This document shows positions 5,873 through 9,071 of a stretch of 9,071 bases of DNA, in pieces. The position numbers and the translations under genes were made by a program. The notes below the pieces were generated by a model. It was not told where the DNA came from, did not search any database, and was given only the letters and a program-made list of their open reading frames with translations. Numbering within the stretch: the first letter of the stretch is position 1; each line of letters opens with the position of its first letter. The DNA is from an uncultured Oxalobacter sp. (GTDB lineage: Bacteria; Pseudomonadota; Gammaproteobacteria; Burkholderiales; Burkholderiaceae_D), in contig CALGGD010000044.1 in the NCBI GenBank assembly GCA_937916185.1, forward strand, positions 1 to 9,071, given 5' to 3'.

Positions 5873-6811
5873 ATGGCTAACATTGCTAAGAACGCAACTG
5901 ACCTGATCGGCAACACCCCTTTGCTGGAAGTATCCCGCTATTCCGCAAACAACGGTCTTGAAGCGACCATCCTGGCAAAACTGGAATATTTCAACCCAGC
6001 CGGCAGCGTCAAGGACCGTATTGCAAAGGCAATGATTGATGCCGCAGAAGCAGAAGGCAAACTGGTTCCAGGCAAATCCACCATCATCGAACCGACATCC
6101 GGCAACACCGGTGTCGGTCTGGCTGCTGTCGCCGCCGCACGCGGTTACCGCATCATCATCACCATGCCCGAAACCATGAGCATTGAACGCCGTAAGCTAA
6201 TCAAAGGCTACGGTGCAGAACTGGTTCTGACTGAAGGAGCCAAAGGCATGAAAGGCGCGATTGCAAAAGCACAGGAACTGGCAAAGACAATCCCTGACAG
6301 CTTCATCCCCCTGCAGTTTGACAACCCGGCAAACCCAGCCATCCATAAGGCGACAACCGGTCCAGAAATCTGGAAAGACACCGATGGCAAGGTTGACATC
6401 TTCGTAGCAGGCGTCGGTACCGGCGGTACCTTGACCGGCACGGGGAGTTACCTGAAAGAACAGAATCCGAATGTCAAGGTTGTTGCTGTTGAACCGGCAA
6501 CTTCCCCTGTCCTGTCTGGCGGTAAATCCGGTCCCCATAAGATTCAGGGTATCGGTGCCGGCTTTGTCCCTGCCGTCCTGGATACCAAAATCTACGATGA
6601 AATCATCCAGGTGCCTAACGAGGCCGCTTTTGAAACCGCCCAGGCATTGGCCCATACACAGGGAGTTCTGGTCGGCATCTCCTCTGGCGCTTCCCTTTGG
6701 GCTGCCACCCAGTTGGCTAAGCGCCCTGAAAACAAAGGCAAAATCATTGTCGCCCTGCTGCCAGACAATGGTGAACGTTATCTGTCCACTGCCCTGTTCC
6801 CATCTGACTGA
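5873..6811 (+). CDS. cysK: Cysteine synthase A (O-acetylserine sulfhydrylase)
   Basis: CysK is a PLP enzyme that makes L-cysteine from O-acetyl-L-serine and sulfide in the cytoplasm. The 312-residue protein is full length for the family. It shows [10 protein letters not shown], the PLP lysine Lys47 in NPAGSVKDR, the substrate loop EPTSGNTG (73-80), [23 protein letters not shown] (148-158), the phosphate-binding GTGGT (182-186), [12 protein letters not shown] and GISSGA (268-273), which contacts the PLP ring. The [11 protein letters not shown] segment and overall length favour CysK over CysM or cystathionine beta-synthase. An excellent ribosome site (AAGGAG, 5861-5866) sits six bases before the ATG. 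It lies between an Rrf2 regulator and a cystathionine-enzyme fusion 43 bases downstream, with no terminator between, so it is probably cotranscribed with the fusion. In Bacillus, CysK also acts as corepressor for a CymR regulator, which could apply here. Confidence 0.95.
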   Translation: MANIAKNATDLIGNTPLLEVSRYSANNGLEATILAKLEYFNPAGSVKDRIAKAMIDAAEAEGKLVPGKSTIIEPTSGNTGVGLAAVAAARGYRIIITMPETMSIERRKLIKGYGAELVLTEGAKGMKGAIAKAQELAKTIPDSFIPLQFDNPANPAIHKATTGPEIWKDTDGKVDIFVAGVGTGGTLTGTGSYLKEQNPNVKVVAVEPATSPVLSGGKSGPHKIQGIGAGFVPAVLDTKIYDEIIQVPNEAAFETAQALAHTQGVLVGISSGASLWAATQLAKRPENKGKIIVALLPDNGERYLSTALFPSD

Positions 6812-6854
6812 TTAGGATAAGATAGCCTTTTTGATTTTTTGAAAGAAATGCTCC

Positions 6855-9071
6855 ATGGATATTGAATCCCTCTGTATTCATGGTGGAAAGGTTGGCACCG
6901 ATTCAAGCGGTGCCATTTCCACTCCGATTTACCAGACAGCAACTTATGCCCACCCGGGTCTCGGCAAAAGCACCGGCTTTGACTACAGCCGGGGTATGAA
7001 CCCGACCCGGGGTGTCCTGCAGGAAACGATGGCAAATCTGGAAGGCGGTATCGCAGCTTATGCCTTTTCTTCTGGGCTCGCTGCGGCATCTGCCATGATG
7101 GAGCTCTTCCAGCCTGGGGACCATATCATTTCGTCTGACGACCTGTATGGTGGAACATGGCGTCTCTTTCAGAACTTCTCCATGAAAAATGGACTGACAT
7201 TTGACTGGGTCGATGCTTCTGACCCAGCCAATGTCGAAGCAGCCATCAAACCGGAAACGAAGGCGGTCTTCATTGAAACGCCCACGAACCCCCTGATGCA
7301 TGTCAATGATATTGCAGCAATTGCTGAAATCACCAAACGGCATGGCATCCTCCTGCTGGTTGACAACACCTTCCTCACACCGGTCAACCAACAGCCCATC
7401 AAACTGGGCGCAAACATTGTGCTGCACAGTGCGACAAAATACCTGTCAGGGCACAATGACACGTTGGCAGGCATCCTTGTCTGCGATTCCGAAGAGATCT
7501 CTGAACGGCTACATTACATCCAAAATGCAGTCGGCGCTTCCCTTGGTGCATTCGACAGCTGGCTTGTCCTGCGCGGCATCCAGACACTTCATATCAGAGT
7601 GAAACGCCAGCAGGAAACTGCCCTGAAAATCGCTGAATGGCTTCAGAAGAACCCGAAAATCTCAAAAGTCTTCTACCCAGGCCTCAAAGACCATCCCGGC
7701 TATCAGACTTCCATCAAACAGTCTTCCGGCTTCGGCGGCATGATTTCCTTTGAGATTGCAGAAGAAGCCGGCGGTGAATCGCTTGTCAGGCAGATCCTGG
7801 AAGGTGTCAAGTTGATCCAGTTTGCCGAAAGCCTCGGCGGAACCGAATCGCTGATCACCTACCCGACCACCCAGACACATGGCGCCATCCCTGAGGCGGA
7901 ACGCATCGCCCGGGGCATCACCAACAGCCTTTTACGGTTGTCAGTCGGACTGGAACATCCAGATGACCTGATTGCAGACCTTGCCCAGGCTTTCGGTGAT
8001 GAACCGCCTGTAAAAGATGCTTTCGGTTTCGATACCGTCCCTGACCGCAAAGGGACAGGTTCCCTGAAATACGATTATGCCGTCCAGCGTGGCAAGCCAG
8101 CCGATGTCCTGCCCTTATGGGTGGCAGACATGGACTTCAAGGTTCCTCCTGCTGTGACAGCGGTCCTGCAGGAAGCCGTTTCCCATGGCATTTATGGCTA
8201 TACCGAGCCAAAACCCGGGTATTTTGAAGCAGTTCAGGGTTGGTTTGCCAGACGGCATCACTGGTCACCGGAACCGGAATGGCTGGTCAAGACGCCCGGT
8301 GTCGTCTATGCCATCTGTACAGCCATCCGTGCATTGACAGAACCAGGTGATGCCATACTGATCCAGCAACCGGTCTATTATCCCTTCTCGCTGTCCATCC
8401 GTGACAACAACCGCAGGCTGGTCAACAATCAACTGGTTCTCAGGAATGGGCATTATGAAATCGACCTGGTGGACTTCGAGCAGAAAATCATTGAGAACAA
8501 CGTCAAGCTGTTCATCCTCTGCAACCCGCATAATCCTGTCGGACGCATCTGGACACGGGAAGAACTGAAAGCCATGGCGGATATCTGCCTGAAACATCAT
8601 ATCTTGGTGATTTCCGATGAAATCCATGCAGACTTCGCTTTCCCCGGCTATGCCTATACGCCTTACGGCACACTGGGAGATGCCTATCAGGACAGCGCTG
8701 TCATCTGTACTGCCCCCAGCAAGACCTTCAACATCGCCGGGCTCCAGGTTTCAAATATCTTCATCCCCAATGCCACGCTCAGATCCCGTTTCCAGCAGTC
8801 ATTCAACGCCACCGGCTATGACCAGATGAACGCCATGGGGCTTGCTGCTGCACAGGCGGCGTATGAAGGCGGTGAAGCCTGGCTGGATGCCCTGCTGGCT
8901 TACCTGACGGTGAACCTCGGCCTCCTCCGCAGGTTCGTTGCTGAAAGGCTGCCCGGTGTCAGGCTGATTGAACCGGAAGGCACCTACCTGATCTGGCTTG
9001 ATTTCTCGGATACCGGACTTTCCGGTAAAGACCTGGATGACTTCATTGTGAATGATGCCCGCCTATGGCTT
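6855..9071 (+). CDS. Two-enzyme fusion: cystathionine gamma-synthase-family domain plus MalY/PatB-type C-S lyase, 3'-truncated by window edge
   Basis: One stop-free frame runs from ATG 6855 to the window end (739 residues seen). Residues 1-380 form a complete Cys/Met-metabolism PLP enzyme: Tyr44-Ser-Arg46 (YSRGMNPTR), Tyr98 and Arg103 in DLYGGTWRLF, Asp170 (DNTFLTP), PLP lysine Lys195 in SATKYLSGH, and Glu325 in AESLGGTESL, a residue typical of gamma-synthases and gamma-lyases. After a short linker (about 381-390, GDEPPVKDAF) a second, fold-type I aminotransferase-like enzyme starts at FDTVPDRKGTGSLKYD, the usual N-terminus of MalY/PatB beta-lyases. It has PLWVADMDF, NPHNPVGR (557-564), DEIHADF with Asp588 and PLP lysine Lys623 in APSKTFNIAG. 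About 40-50 C-terminal residues should lie beyond the window. Both halves look active. The likely pair of reactions is cysteine plus acyl-homoserine to cystathionine, then cystathionine to homocysteine, but gamma-lyase or methionine gamma-lyase activity for the first half is not excluded. The ribosome site is weak. Confidence 0.88.
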   Translation, partial: MDIESLCIHGGKVGTDSSGAISTPIYQTATYAHPGLGKSTGFDYSRGMNPTRGVLQETMANLEGGIAAYAFSSGLAAASAMMELFQPGDHIISSDDLYGGTWRLFQNFSMKNGLTFDWVDASDPANVEAAIKPETKAVFIETPTNPLMHVNDIAAIAEITKRHGILLLVDNTFLTPVNQQPIKLGANIVLHSATKYLSGHNDTLAGILVCDSEEISERLHYIQNAVGASLGAFDSWLVLRGIQTLHIRVKRQQETALKIAEWLQKNPKISKVFYPGLKDHPGYQTSIKQSSGFGGMISFEIAEEAGGESLVRQILEGVKLIQFAESLGGTESLITYPTTQTHGAIPEAERIARGITNSLLRLSVGLEHPDDLIADLAQAFGDEPPVKDAFGFDTVPDRKGTGSLKYDYAVQRGKPADVLPLWVADMDFKVPPAVTAVLQEAVSHGIYGYTEPKPGYFEAVQGWFARRHHWSPEPEWLVKTPGVVYAICTAIRALTEPGDAILIQQPVYYPFSLSIRDNNRRLVNNQLVLRNGHYEIDLVDFEQKIIENNVKLFILCNPHNPVGRIWTREELKAMADICLKHHILVISDEIHADFAFPGYAYTPYGTLGDAYQDSAVICTAPSKTFNIAGLQVSNIFIPNATLRSRFQQSFNATGYDQMNAMGLAAAQAAYEGGEAWLDALLAYLTVNLGLLRRFVAERLPGVRLIEPEGTYLIWLDFSDTGLSGKDLDDFIVNDARLWL

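Noticed and set aside
7990..8030. Fusion produced by a sequencing frameshift between two separate genes
   Set aside because: No frame change is needed, there is no stop, start signal or ribosome site at the junction, and the linker reads in frame through both domains. Only read data could exclude a base error fully.

Overview
The window reads as chromosomal DNA of a Gram-negative proteobacterium of roughly 50% G+C. Several exported proteins have signal peptides. Protein style (GabD, ThyA, Sel1-repeat proteins, a SanA/YdcF-type protein) and base composition make a betaproteobacterium such as an Oxalobacter relative my best guess, but no rRNA or other marker is present and the assignment is inference. 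All convincing genes are on the + strand. No tRNA, rRNA, insertion sequence, integrase or CRISPR array was seen.

Region 1 (1-1896) is core metabolism. It holds the C-terminal two thirds of a succinate-semialdehyde dehydrogenase (gabD type, cut by the window edge) and, 39 bases later, a complete thymidylate synthase (thyA) with an insertion just before the catalytic cysteine.

Region 2 (about 1960-5088) is an envelope block. It encodes an exported protein with one Sel1/TPR-like module, a charged linker and a C-terminal membrane anchor; a small exported protein of unknown function; a membrane-anchored DUF218 (SanA/YdcF/ElyC-like) protein; and a 458-residue exported protein with about ten Sel1 repeats. 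The first and last share a similar N-terminal module and look like relatives of very different length. A 216-base gap between the DUF218 gene and the long Sel1 gene carries a perfect 8-bp hairpin.

Region 3 (about 5170-9071) is a sulfur amino acid unit: an Rrf2-family regulator with four cysteines, cysteine synthase (cysK), and a very long open frame running off the window end. That last frame is the most interesting item. In one uninterrupted frame it joins a complete cystathionine gamma-synthase-family enzyme (about residues 1-380) to a MalY/PatB-type C-S lyase (from about residue 391). Both halves keep their PLP lysine and other key residues. If the first half is a gamma-synthase and the second a beta-lyase, CysK plus this one polypeptide would carry sulfur from sulfide through cysteine and cystathionine to homocysteine, with the Rrf2 protein as likely controller, resembling the CymR-CysK logic of Bacillus. 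Nested inverted repeats overlap and precede the regulator's extended -10 promoter and are candidate operators.
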